Source: Haloarcula sp. CBA1127 (GTDB lineage: Archaea > Halobacteriota > Halobacteria > Halobacteriales > Haloarculaceae). Taken from it: a stretch of 64,000 nt of DNA. The number at the start of each line of letters is the position of its first letter. The first letter of the stretch is position 1. The DNA lies in NCBI RefSeq assembly GCF_001485575.1, contig NZ_BCNB01000006.1, positions 558,001 through 622,000 on the forward strand, in the 5' to 3' direction. The notes under the pieces are model-generated. The model was not told the origin of the DNA and made no database searches. It saw nothing but the letters and a program-made list of their open reading frames with translations. Of this stretch, positions 24,872 through 33,346 are shown piece after piece. Position numbers and translations under genes: made by a program.

Positions 24872-27366
24872 GGCTCGTAGTCGCTGGCGATGACTTCCCG
24901 AATCCGGTCGGCTGTTATATCGCCGATACCGGACACGTCCAGCAGGTCGTCTTTGTCGGCGGTCATCACCGCTTCGACGCTCCCGAAGGACTCCAACAGC
25001 GTGCGCGCGGTCACCGGCCCGACTTCGGCGATTGAAGCGACGACGTACTCCTGTTGCTCGGGGAGCGTCTTGGACTGTTTTTCGCCGTGGACGCTCACCT
25101 CGCGGTCGGCCACCTCCTGTTCCCGTCCGGCGATGACTTCCAGCAGGTCGGCGGTCTCGTCTTCGCCGCTAGTCCGGAGGACGCTCGCGCCGAAATCGAC
25201 CGCAAGCGACGCGAGTGCCCCCTGAATCGCCTTGTGATGGACGTTTCGCGCACCGAAAAGATCCTCGCCTTCGATGATGACGACGGGCCGGCCGTAGTTT
25301 CGCGTGGCGTCCCCGACCTGCTCGAACATCGACCGGTCCCCGCCAGTCAGCGTGTCCATGAAGTCAGCGACGGTCTTTCGCTCGATGACCACCCGGTCCG
25401 AGAGGACGTAGTCCCCGACGGCCAACGTTTCGAGTCGGGTCTCGATACCGTCCCGTGTCGAGAGGTCCCGGGCGATGTTCGAGTCGAGTTCCCGCTGGTC
25501 GGCGACGATTTCGACGGGGTCGTCCTCGGCGTCGCGGCCGGCAGTAGCGACCGTTCCCTCGTCGTCGGTCGCCTCGTCCTGCTCTCCGCCACCAGCCTCC
25601 TCGTCGTCCGGCGCAGACGACTCCGCCGCGAAGGCGTCCAGCCCGGCTTGGCCGTCCCCGCTGTCGCTCCCATCGGCAGACTTGTTAGCTGTGCTACCCC
25701 TCCTGTTTCCAGTGGAGCCCGACTGCCGTGTGGCGGTTTCCGCTTCGTCGGTTCCACTCGAAGCGGTCCCCTCGGCGTCCTCGTACTCGTCGAGACCGGT
25801 CTGGTCGAGGCGGGCCTCCAGTTCGCCGGCGACGCTTTTGAGTTCGTTCAGCTCGCGTTTCATCCGCTTCTGGTCGTTGCGGGCCTTCCAGAAGTACGCC
25901 TCGTCGCGGGTGTCCTCGGCCAGCAGGACGACGACGCGACCCTCGGCCTGTCGTCCAGTTCGGCCCTTCCGCTGAATGGCCCGAATCGCGGTCGGCACCG
26001 GCTCGTAGAACAGCACCAGATCGACCTCGGGCACGTCCAGCCCCTCCTCGGCTACGGACGTCGAGACGAGCACCTCGAACTCGCCGTTGCGGAACCGGTC
26101 CAGCGTCTCCTGTTGTTGGGTCTGTGTCATTCCCTCGCTGCCGTCAGTGTCGCTCTGTCCGACGAACTTCTGTGTCGTGAAGTGGTCCGAGAGGAAGTCA
26201 ACGAGCGTCTCAGCCGTATCGCGGGATTCGGTGAACACGATGACGCGCTCGCCGTTCTCGATACCGAGCGTCTCCGCGAGCAACATCCGAGTCTGGCGGA
26301 ACTTCGGGTGCAGGTCGTTGTAGGACTCGGCTTTCCGCATCGCTTCGCGGACCTTCGGCTCGCTTACAAGGCGCTGGTCGGCCTTGGACGCCCCGGAAGA
26401 CCGAGCGGCTTCCTTCAGGCGCTCGAAGTACCGCCGCAGGGACTCGACGCTTTGGGTCTCGACGTAGGTGACGGCGGTCCGGAGCTTCCGGATCTCGGCG
26501 AGGAGGCTCATCCCCTGATACCCTTCGCTCTGGTCGTTGTTCATCAGGTCCCGCAACTGGCCCTGAATCTGCTGGATTTCACGCTCGGAGATGTCCGCCG
26601 AGGACTTGTTCGTCACCCCGAGTTCTTTCAACTGCGACAGGCGGTCTTTGATGACTTCGTTGATGGCGTCGCGGATTTCCACGACGACCTCGGGGAGTTC
26701 GATGCGGTTCCAGTCGACGCTGGTGTCGTGGGTGTACTCGGCCACGTCGGCGTCGTTTTCGGTCATCACGGCAACGTCGGACAGACCGAGGTTCTCACAC
26801 ACCTCGAGGATGGCTTCCTCGTCGTCTCCGGGGGAGGCGCTCATCCCCGTTACCAGCGGGTTCTCTGCGTCGGCATGGTAGCGGTCGGCGATGTAGTTGT
26901 AGGCGTAGTCGCCGGTCGCTCGGTGACACTCGTCGAAGGTGCAGTGGGTTACGTCGGCAAGGGAGATGCGGTTGCCCACGAGGTCGTTTTCGACGACCTG
27001 TGGCGTCGCGATGACGATGCGGGCGTCGTCCCAGAGCGCGGCCCGGTCGTCGGGTCGGACCTCGCCGGTGAACACGGCGACGTCCTCGTCGTCCAGTTCG
27101 AGCGCTTCGCGGTAGAACTCGGCGTGTTGCTGCACCAGCGGCTTCGTCGGGGCCAGCATGAGGGATTTTCCGCCGACGGCGTTGAGCCGCTCAGCGGTCA
27201 CCAGCAGCGAGACGGTCGTCTTGCCCAGTCCGGTCGGTAGACAGACGAGCGTGTGGCCGGCGCTCGCCGTCTCCGCCAGTTCGGTCTGGTAGCGGCGGTT
27301 CTCCAGGAACTCCGGCGTCACCAGCGGGCGTTCGACGTGTTCGCCACCGGCGTCGGTGGTCGCCAT
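24868..27366 (-). CDS. hef: Hef: fused DEAD/DEAH helicase and XPF-type nuclease
   Basis: An 832-aa protein acting on stalled forks and branched DNA. The helicase half has LPTGLGKTTVSLL (Walker A), TFDECHRATG (DECH), MSASPGDDEE, FVGQSD and AIQRKGRTGRQAEGRV (motif VI). A low-complexity linker (about 530-615) leads to the ERCC4 nuclease, with catalytic VVIERKTVADFMDTL, and two helix-hairpin-helix motifs at the C-terminus (VGPVTARTLLESFG, VSGIGDITADRIREV). Complete and intact. The linker codons contain a pair of ORB-like motifs. Confidence 0.95.
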   Translation of the reverse strand: MATTDAGGEHVERPLVTPEFLENRRYQTELAETASAGHTLVCLPTGLGKTTVSLLVTAERLNAVGGKSLMLAPTKPLVQQHAEFYREALELDDEDVAVFTGEVRPDDRAALWDDARIVIATPQVVENDLVGNRISLADVTHCTFDECHRATGDYAYNYIADRYHADAENPLVTGMSASPGDDEEAILEVCENLGLSDVAVMTENDADVAEYTHDTSVDWNRIELPEVVVEIRDAINEVIKDRLSQLKELGVTNKSSADISEREIQQIQGQLRDLMNNDQSEGYQGMSLLAEIRKLRTAVTYVETQSVESLRRYFERLKEAARSSGASKADQRLVSEPKVREAMRKAESYNDLHPKFRQTRMLLAETLGIENGERVIVFTESRDTAETLVDFLSDHFTTQKFVGQSDTDGSEGMTQTQQQETLDRFRNGEFEVLVSTSVAEEGLDVPEVDLVLFYEPVPTAIRAIQRKGRTGRQAEGRVVVLLAEDTRDEAYFWKARNDQKRMKRELNELKSVAGELEARLDQTGLDEYEDAEGTASSGTDEAETATRQSGSTGNRRGSTANKSADGSDSGDGQAGLDAFAAESSAPDDEEAGGGEQDEATDDEGTVATAGRDAEDDPVEIVADQRELDSNIARDLSTRDGIETRLETLAVGDYVLSDRVVIERKTVADFMDTLTGGDRSMFEQVGDATRNYGRPVVIIEGEDLFGARNVHHKAIQGALASLAVDFGASVLRTSGEDETADLLEVIAGREQEVADREVSVHGEKQSKTLPEQQEYVVASIAEVGPVTARTLLESFGSVEAVMTADKDDLLDVSGIGDITADRIREVIASDYEP
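25697..25768. repeat. Inverted pair of ORB-like motifs inside hef
   Basis: CCCCTCCT then GTTTCCAGTGGAGC (25705-25718), reverse complement GCTCCACTGGAAAC; and GTTCCACTCGAAGC (25751-25764) followed by GGTCCCC. Inverted, 32 bp apart, G-side outward as at the origin. Both lie in linker codons (peptides GSTGN and SSGT). Confidence 0.4.
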
Positions 27367-27432
27367 TACCCACGCGTTTGTCCTGCCGGTGGTTAAGGGT
27401 TCAGATACCAGGGTGAAAGTGAACAGCGGGAA

Positions 27433-28032
27433 TTACAGGCCGATTCCGGGCAGGTACTGGACGCCGACCCACATCGCCAGCGCGCCGAGCACTGGAATCG
27501 AGAAGTTATCGTCAATGACGTAGCCGGCGATGCGTGGCTTGACGCCGTCGGCGAACGTCGCCGCGACGCCACCAAGGATGGCGGCGGCGGGGGGAACGAA
27601 GGGAGCGGCGAGCAGCGTACAGACGCCGAACATCACCAGCAGGACCCAGGCCTGTTTGACGTTGCTGGCATCGCTGGAGCCCAGCAGGCCGCTGATGGGG
27701 TCGCCGATAGCAAGCATCAACATCGCCGGGACGGCGACCGTTACGCTCATACTCGGGAGTTCGACGGCGAAGGCGACGATGGCTATTCCGACGATGTACA
27801 GCGCGTAGCCGGCGGGGTTGTCCTGCTCGTACTCGCGGGTGAGTCGGTCGTACACCACCCAGTCCAGTCCGGTCGTCAGCCGCACCGCTTCGAGCACACA
27901 CACGACGACCAGCGCCACGGCCAGGAATCCCTGGACGACGCGCCACGTAATCAGCTCCGGCCGGAGCAGGTGCGCGAGCGGGACCGCCGCGCCGGTGACG
28001 TGGACGAGCCGCCGGGATACCTCGTCGGCCAT
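27433..28032 (-). CDS. SEC59/DGK1/VTE5-type CTP-dependent polyprenol (dolichol) kinase
   Basis: A 199-aa protein with six or seven hydrophobic helices. The family signature is visible: LAIGDPISGLLG and TFADGVKPRIAGYVIDDNFSIPVLGAL, matching the conserved acidic and glycine motifs of the CTP-dependent lipid kinases. In haloarchaea the likely substrate is dolichol or a phytol-type alcohol, supplying dolichyl phosphate for N-glycosylation. The substrate is inferred. The start ATG follows the glyS stop codon directly (TAGATG), so it is the last gene of the CBS-glyS operon. Confidence 0.8.
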   Translation of the reverse strand: MADEVSRRLVHVTGAAVPLAHLLRPELITWRVVQGFLAVALVVVCVLEAVRLTTGLDWVVYDRLTREYEQDNPAGYALYIVGIAIVAFAVELPSMSVTVAVPAMLMLAIGDPISGLLGSSDASNVKQAWVLLVMFGVCTLLAAPFVPPAAAILGGVAATFADGVKPRIAGYVIDDNFSIPVLGALAMWVGVQYLPGIGL

Positions 28033-29769
28033 CTACAGGTCGTCGAAGGTGAGGTCGCCGCTCGCGAGCCGTTCGAGCTGGTCGGCGAGCCCGTCGATGG
28101 GGAGCCGTTTCTGTTCGGTCGTGTCCCGTTCGCGGACGGTGACCTCGTCGTCCTCTAGGCTTTCGTAATCCACAGTCACGCAGTAGGGCGTGCCGACCTC
28201 GTCTTGTCGGCGGTACCGGCGGCCGATGGCCCCGGAGTCGTCGTAGGTGACCGAGAGGCCGGCGGCCCGGAGGTCGTCGGCGATGTCCGTCGCGAGGTCG
28301 GCCATCCCGTCCTTGTCCATCAGTGGGAAGACGCCGACCGTCGTCGGAGCCTGTTCCGGCGGGAGGTCGAGGTATGTCCGTTCCTCGCCGTCGACCTCGT
28401 CGGACTCGTAGGAATGTGCGAGGACGGTGTAGATGATCCGGCCCACGCCGAACGACGGCTCGACGACGTGTGGGCGGATGTGTTCGCCGTTCTCGGTGAC
28501 CTCGTCGATGCTGAAGTTCGTCTTGTCGACGGGGACGGTGTGGGACTCGCCGTCGACCTCGACGGTAACCTCGTCGTCGTCGAAGGCGTCCGGATTCCGC
28601 TCGGCCAGCGCTTCGAGCGCGTCGGCGACCGCGCCGGCGTCGCCGCCGAACTCCGGCCCGAGGTAGCTCATGTCGGGGTCGACGGTGGCGCGTTCGACGG
28701 TAATCGGCTCGTCGTACTGCTTGAACACCGTGTAGTCCTCGCCGGAATGATCGGCGTGTTTCGAGAGGTCGTAGTCGCCCCGGTAGGCAAACCCGGTAAT
28801 CTCGATCCAGTCGCCGTCGACCTCGCTCTCTGCGTCCCAGCAGTCAGAGGCGTAGTGAGCGCGCTCGCCAGCGAGGTGCTGGCGGTACCGGAAGCGCTCC
28901 ATGTCGACGCCGATGCGCTCGTACCACTCTTTGGAGACGCCGAGGTAGTAGGCGACCCACTCGCTCTCGACGATACCCTGATCGACAGCCTCGCGGACAG
29001 TCAGTTCGCGCTGGCCGCCGTCCTCGGCCTGCTGTTCTGTGGCGGAGTACAGCGGCAGCGTCACGTCCGCCACCTCAGCAAGCGGCGGTTCGTCTTCCTC
29101 GGGGTCGATGAAGTGTTCGAGTTCGGCCTGGGTGAACTCCCGGACGCGGACGAGGGACTTCCGCGGGGAGATCTCGTTCCGGTAGGCCTTCCCGATCTGG
29201 GCGACGCCGAAGGGAAGCTGATTCCGGGCGTACTCGGAGAGCTGCGGGAACTCCACGAAGATGCCCTGTGCGGTCTCCGGCCGGAGATACCCCGGCGACG
29301 ACGACCCCGGGCCGATGTTGGTCTCGAACATCAGGTTGAAGTTGTCGACCGGCTGGTCGGCCAGGGACGTCTGACAGGAGGGACATTCGATCCCGTGCTC
29401 GGCGATGAGATCCATGACCTCCTCGTTGGGGAGCGATTCGGCCTCCTCGATATCCGTGTTGTCCTCGACGAGGTGGTCGGCGCGATGGGTCGCGCCACAC
29501 TCGCCGCATTCGATGATCATGTCGTCGAAGCCGTCGAGATGGCCCGACGCTTCGAAGACGGGTTCGGGCATCACGTCGGGGGCGGAGATCTCCTGGTGCC
29601 CCTCCTTGACGACGTAGCGGTCCCGCCAGGCGTCCTCGATATTCGATTTCAGCGCAGCGCCCTGTGGCCCGTAGGTCCAGAAGCCCGCAGCACCGCCGTA
29701 GGCGCTCGACGAGGGGAAGTAGAAGCCGCGACGCTTGGCCAGCTCGGTGAGGCGTTCGCCTTCGCTCAT
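28033..29769 (-). CDS. glyS: Glycyl-tRNA synthetase (alpha2, class II)
   Basis: A 578-aa class II synthetase charging tRNA-Gly. Motif 1 region is near residues 130-190 (MFETNIGPGSSSPGYLRPET), motif 2 KAYRNEISPRKSLVRVREF, and motif 3 VEPSFGVGRIIYTVLAHSY. An internal zinc-binding segment (ECGECGATH, ECPSCQTS) is as in archaeal enzymes. The C-terminal anticodon-binding domain is present (QAPTTVGVFPLMDKDG). The start overlaps the upstream CBS gene by 4 bp (ATGA) and the stop abuts the kinase gene, giving a three-gene operon. Confidence 0.95.
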   Translation of the reverse strand: MSEGERLTELAKRRGFYFPSSSAYGGAAGFWTYGPQGAALKSNIEDAWRDRYVVKEGHQEISAPDVMPEPVFEASGHLDGFDDMIIECGECGATHRADHLVEDNTDIEEAESLPNEEVMDLIAEHGIECPSCQTSLADQPVDNFNLMFETNIGPGSSSPGYLRPETAQGIFVEFPQLSEYARNQLPFGVAQIGKAYRNEISPRKSLVRVREFTQAELEHFIDPEEDEPPLAEVADVTLPLYSATEQQAEDGGQRELTVREAVDQGIVESEWVAYYLGVSKEWYERIGVDMERFRYRQHLAGERAHYASDCWDAESEVDGDWIEITGFAYRGDYDLSKHADHSGEDYTVFKQYDEPITVERATVDPDMSYLGPEFGGDAGAVADALEALAERNPDAFDDDEVTVEVDGESHTVPVDKTNFSIDEVTENGEHIRPHVVEPSFGVGRIIYTVLAHSYESDEVDGEERTYLDLPPEQAPTTVGVFPLMDKDGMADLATDIADDLRAAGLSVTYDDSGAIGRRYRRQDEVGTPYCVTVDYESLEDDEVTVRERDTTEQKRLPIDGLADQLERLASGDLTFDDL

Positions 29770-30611
29770 AGGCCTCGCAGCAGGTCGATATCCCGTACGA
29801 TGCCGGTGAGTTCGTCACCAGACAGCAGCGGGATCTGCTCGATGTCGTGCTCGATCATCAGCTGTGCCGCCTCCTCAGCGGTGCGGCGCTTGTTCACCGT
29901 CACGACGTCGGCGGTCATGAACTCGCGGACGGGCTCAGCCGGGAGTTCGACGTTGCGGGTGGGCATGTACCGACCGCCGACGGCTTTGATGCCCTCCCAG
30001 GCCCAGTCGTCGTCCTGGTTGGCGATGGAGTCGCCGGTGTCGTCCTCACCCTCGACGACGCGGGCGACCGCGATGATGTCGACCTCGGTGAGCATCCCCG
30101 ACATATCGCCGTCGTCGCCGAGCACGACGCCGTATGGGACGTTCGCGTGGGAAAGCTCCCGTTCGGCGACGGTCAGCGGCGTGCCTTCGTACACGCAGTT
30201 GATGTCGCGGTTAGCGAGTTCACCGACGACCTTGTCGCCGTTGACGTCGCCGTTGGCGATGGACCGAATCACGTCGGTCACTGTGATGATCCCTTCGAGG
30301 CGGTCGTCGACGATGGGGAGGCGTCGCTCGCCGTCCTCGACCATCACCTGTGCGGCAGCCTCGATAGACGTGTCCCCGCTGATCGCTGGGACTTCCTCGA
30401 CGAGCAGGGCTAGCTGGTCTTCGTCGGGGCTCTCGATGAGCGCATCGCGTGAAATAATCCCTCTGAACTCCTCGCCATCGTCGGTCTCCTTGATGACCGG
30501 GACCGACGAGAAGGCCTGCTCCTGGAGGTACTCCAGTGCGTCATCACGGGTACCGGGAATGGTGACCGTGACAACCTCCGAGCGTGGCGTCATAGCGTCT
30601 GCGACGTTCAT
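29766..30611 (-). CDS. Four-CBS-domain protein
   Basis: A 281-aa protein from the ATG at 30611 (MNVADAMTPRSEVV); another ATG eight codons upstream is possible. Four CBS repeats are visible with typical endings FRGIISRDALI, LEGIITVTDVIRS, MSGMLTEVDIIAV and LTGIVRDIDLLRG. CBS pairs bind adenine nucleotides or S-adenosylmethionine and usually regulate another protein. No effector domain is attached. It is the first gene of the operon with glyS, an arrangement I have seen in haloarchaea but cannot explain functionally. Confidence 0.85.
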   Translation of the reverse strand: MNVADAMTPRSEVVTVTIPGTRDDALEYLQEQAFSSVPVIKETDDGEEFRGIISRDALIESPDEDQLALLVEEVPAISGDTSIEAAAQVMVEDGERRLPIVDDRLEGIITVTDVIRSIANGDVNGDKVVGELANRDINCVYEGTPLTVAERELSHANVPYGVVLGDDGDMSGMLTEVDIIAVARVVEGEDDTGDSIANQDDDWAWEGIKAVGGRYMPTRNVELPAEPVREFMTADVVTVNKRRTAEEAAQLMIEHDIEQIPLLSGDELTGIVRDIDLLRGL

Positions 30612-30638
30612 ACTGCCAGAACTTCCTTCCCGCATCTA

Positions 30639-30779
30639 CTAAGTCCTTAACATCCGTCCGTTTTCGGCATCCGGGTAGCACGCCCGGCGGCCATCGGCTA
30701 TCGCCGACGACCGTGCAGACGCCATCTCGGAAACCCGGGGGACTGTACCGTTCTGGGAAACAACTACGTCTTCTGCCAT
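30639..30779 (-). CDS. Possible 46-aa protein in the CBS upstream region
   Basis: From the ATG at 30779 the frame reads MAEDVVVSQNGTVPRVSEMA and ends NGRMLRT. A TATA-like TTCTATTCATACC lies about 25 nt upstream on the minus strand. It is less acidic than its neighbours and has no recognised domain, so it may be chance. Otherwise the 375 bp between the CBS start and 30987 hold only the two divergent promoters as far as I can see. Confidence 0.28.
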   Translation of the reverse strand: MAEDVVVSQNGTVPRVSEMASARSSAIADGRRACYPDAENGRMLRT

Positions 30780-30956
30780 ATTGTTGTTCCGCATCTGGGT
30801 ATGAATAGAATCACGGAGACAGGCTCTGATGGTTGAAGTATAAGGCACTATCGGTGCTAGCTCACGGACCATCTCTTCCCAATATTGACAAGACACGAAC
30901 TATTGTCAGACAGTTGGCTCTGGATCATACTCTTCCCCTCTATGGGTTTCGCTAAG

Positions 30957-30967
30957 TTTTTATATGG
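30957..30967 (+). promoter_or_regulatory. TATA box of the 55-aa protein gene
   Basis: TTTTTATATGG is centred about 24 nt before the ATG at 30987, giving a leaderless transcript. Confidence 0.6.
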
Positions 30968-30986
30968 TTGTTACATATTATCATGC

Positions 30987-31154
30987 ATGGAGTCGGATAC
31001 TGTCGCTCCGGTTGAGATGGCCGCGGACGGAGACATCATGGCGTCCGTCGAAGAGGGTCCAACGGACCAGTTTATCGTCGCTGACGTGACCCGAGACGAC
31101 GCCTATCTCACAACCCCGCTCGCGGACGCCGCCTCGCTCCCGGCCTGGCGGTAG
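30987..31154 (+). CDS. Small conserved-looking acidic protein, 55 aa
   Basis: From the ATG at 30987 the frame gives MESDTVAPVEMAADGDIMAS, then FIVADVTRDDAYLTTPLADA and ends LPAWR. I recall very similar short proteins in other haloarchaea but no assigned function. The strong TATA box and absence of a leader support a real gene. It ends about 150 bp before serA and could share regulation with it. Confidence 0.6.
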   Translation: MESDTVAPVEMAADGDIMASVEEGPTDQFIVADVTRDDAYLTTPLADAASLPAWR

Positions 31155-31302
31155 GTCGCTGTCTGTCGGTTTGTTTTTCCCTGACGGTCCCACCAAGCAG
31201 GACACCCTATCAGCGGCGCGGTCGCTCCGCCCCGAGTGTCCGCACGCAGTCGTTCGGACGGAGAAAACAAGCGTTATGCCGCCCCAGTAAGTTCGATTCG
31301 GT

Positions 31303-32889
31303 ATGAAGGTACTCGTTACGGACCCTATCGCTGATGCCGGTCTCACGCGACTCCGTGAGGCGGGCCACGACGTCGAAACTGCCTACGAGGTCGAGGGCGA
31401 CGCGCTCCTCGACGCGGTGGCCGACGCGAACGCGCTCATCGTCCGCTCGGGCACCGAGGTCACCGAGGAAGTGTTTGCGGCCGCGTCCGACCTCATCATC
31501 GTCGGCCGGGCCGGTATCGGTGTCGACAACATCGACATCGACGCCGCCACGGATCACGGCGTCATCGTCGCCAACGCCCCCGAAGGCAACGTCCGCGCCG
31601 CCGCAGAACACTCCGTCGCAATGGCGTTTGCCACTGCCCGGTCCATCCCACAGGCCCATGACCGCCTGAAAAGCGGTGAATGGGCCAAAGGCGAGTTCCT
31701 CGGCACGGAAGTCAACAACAAGACGCTTGGCGTCGTCGGCTTCGGCCGCGTCGGCCAGCAGGTCGCCAAACGGCTGGGCGGCCTCGGCATGGACATCGTC
31801 ACGTTCGACCCGTACATCAGTCAGGAGCGCGCCGACCAGTTCGGCGCGGAACTGGTCGATGACCTTGAGGACTGTCTCGCCAAGTCCGACTTCATCACGA
31901 TCCACACGCCGCTGACCCCCGAAACCGAGAACATGATCGGCGAGGACGAACTCGCCCTGCTCGACGGCGGCTACGTCGTCAACTGTGCCCGCGGCGGCAT
32001 CATCGACGAGCCGGCCCTGGCCGAAGCGGTCGAAGACGGTGTCCTGAAGGGCGCAGCGCTCGACGTGTTCGGCGAGGAACCCCTGCCCGATGACAGCCCA
32101 CTGCTCGACGTTGAGGACATCATCGTCACGCCCCACCTGGGCGCGTCGACGGAGGCGGCACAGGAGAACGTCGCCACCTCCACGGCCGACCAGATCATCG
32201 CCGCGGCCAACGGCCAGCCCGTCGCCAACGCCCTGAACGCGCCGTCGCTGGACGAGGCGACGTTCAAACAGGTCGGGCCGTACCTCGACCTCGCCGACAC
32301 CGCCGGCCGCATCGCGGTCCAGTTGTTCGGCGGCCATATGTCCGAAGTGCAGGTCACCTACGCCGGCGACATCGCCGAGGAAGACGTAGAGTACGTCACC
32401 GCCAGCGCGCTGAAGGGTGTGTTCGCGCCCTCGGACCTGCAGGTCAACGCCGTCAACGCCCCGCAGATTGCCAAGGACCGTGGCATCGATGTGACCGAGT
32501 CCAAGACCCGAACCTCCGAAGACTACCAGAGCCTCATCACCGTCACCGTCTCCGACGGCGAGGAATCCGTCTCCGTCTGTGGGACCCAGTTCGGCGGCGA
32601 GGAGCCCCGCATCGTCCGTATCGATGACCACCGCATCGAGGCCGTCCCCCACGGGCATATGCTGGTCGTCCGCAACCGCGACGAGCCCGGCACTATCGGC
32701 TTCATCGGGACGGTTCTGGGCGAGGCCGATATCAACATCGCCGGGATGTTCAACGGCCGCGAGACCATCGGCGGGGAGGCCCTGTCCGTCTACAATCTCG
32801 ACGAACAGCCGCCACAGGAGATCATCGAGCGGCTTAACGGCGACAGCCGCATCATCGAAACGACCTACGTCGAACTCGGCGACGAGTAA
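31303..32889 (+). CDS. serA: D-3-phosphoglycerate dehydrogenase
   Basis: A 528-aa enzyme for the first step of serine synthesis (3-phosphoglycerate to 3-phosphohydroxypyruvate, NAD-dependent). Visible: GRAGIGVDNIDIDAAT, the NAD site GVVGFGRVGQQVAKRLG, active-site VNCARGGIIDEPAL and APHLGAST-type TPHLGASTEAAQEN. The intervening domain (about 320-450) and a C-terminal ACT domain (VVRNRDEPGTIGFIGTVLG), which usually mediates serine feedback inhibition, make it the long type. SerB is in the same window at 12662. Confidence 0.95.
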   Translation: MKVLVTDPIADAGLTRLREAGHDVETAYEVEGDALLDAVADANALIVRSGTEVTEEVFAAASDLIIVGRAGIGVDNIDIDAATDHGVIVANAPEGNVRAAAEHSVAMAFATARSIPQAHDRLKSGEWAKGEFLGTEVNNKTLGVVGFGRVGQQVAKRLGGLGMDIVTFDPYISQERADQFGAELVDDLEDCLAKSDFITIHTPLTPETENMIGEDELALLDGGYVVNCARGGIIDEPALAEAVEDGVLKGAALDVFGEEPLPDDSPLLDVEDIIVTPHLGASTEAAQENVATSTADQIIAAANGQPVANALNAPSLDEATFKQVGPYLDLADTAGRIAVQLFGGHMSEVQVTYAGDIAEEDVEYVTASALKGVFAPSDLQVNAVNAPQIAKDRGIDVTESKTRTSEDYQSLITVTVSDGEESVSVCGTQFGGEEPRIVRIDDHRIEAVPHGHMLVVRNRDEPGTIGFIGTVLGEADINIAGMFNGRETIGGEALSVYNLDEQPPQEIIERLNGDSRIIETTYVELGDE

Positions 32890-32921
32890 CACAGCAGAAT
32901 TTTCCGACAGCCGGGTACGGG

Positions 32922-33137
32922 TTATTCCCCGTGGAGAAGGCGCTCGTACCGGTCGACGACGGCCTGACGGTGTTCGCGTTCCTGTTTGAGCGCGGTTTCC
33001 AGCGTGGCCACCTGTGAGCGCAACAGCGCGATCTGTATCTGATAGATCGTGCTGGGCGTCTGTCGGGGCGACGGTAACGGGGTCCCCGACCGGTCCCCGG
33101 AGTCGAACGACGGCGCTGAATCGCGGGACGAGGCCAT
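32922..33137 (-). CDS. 71-aa coiled-coil protein
   Basis: After a polar, disordered N-terminal third (MASSRDSAPSFDSGDRSG) the rest is one amphipathic helix (YQIQIALLRSQVATLETALK, then QEREHRQAVVDRYERLLHG) that should form a coiled coil. ATG at 33137. No family assigned. If the integrative element is removed, this gene lies directly downstream of the PolD large-subunit gene on the same strand, so it may originally have been co-transcribed with it. Confidence 0.6.
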   Translation of the reverse strand: MASSRDSAPSFDSGDRSGTPLPSPRQTPSTIYQIQIALLRSQVATLETALKQEREHRQAVVDRYERLLHGE

Positions 33138-33230
33138 ACCCGTGACAGGACCGCCACGGGCAAAAACACCCGTCGGACGGCTGTCACGCGCCCGTCTGCC
33201 ACCCTGATGAATCCGGGTGGCCGTTATCGC

Positions 33231-33270
33231 TCACATGAAGTCCGCGATACCTGACTGCTTGTTGTGGTCG
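33231..33270 (-). pseudogene. Displaced native 3' end of the PolD large-subunit gene
   Basis: Read on the minus strand, these bases encode DHNKQSGIADFM and a TGA stop. The live polC gene at 46461 ends DHNKPTSLGDFM. Codons align without gaps, and 9 bp (33262-33270 against 46492-46500) are identical. QSGIADFM fits the PCNA-interacting-peptide pattern Q-x-x-I-x-x-F-M expected at the end of archaeal DP2. I read it as the original gene end, cut off by integration. Confidence 0.7.
33259..33270. repeat. attL: Left attachment core
   Basis: TTGTTGTGGTCG. The last nine bases are identical to the right core; across twelve bases there is one difference. To its left is chromosomal sequence, to its right element sequence. 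Confidence 0.6.
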
Positions 33271-33346
33271 AACCAGCCCATGACGTGTGGGGATTCTCCG
33301 GCACTACTATGCGCGTTGAATATGAAAGGTGGAGTGGGTCAAGGGC

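Noticed and set aside
25054-27240. 728-codon open frame antisense to hef
   Set aside because: Typical high-GC shadow frame; hef on the other strand has all family motifs, and this frame has none.
28204-30642. 812-codon open frame antisense to glyS and the CBS gene
   Set aside because: Spans two well-supported genes on the opposite strand and has no recognisable domain.
31210-32892. 560-codon open frame antisense to serA
   Set aside because: Shadow of a fully conserved serA.
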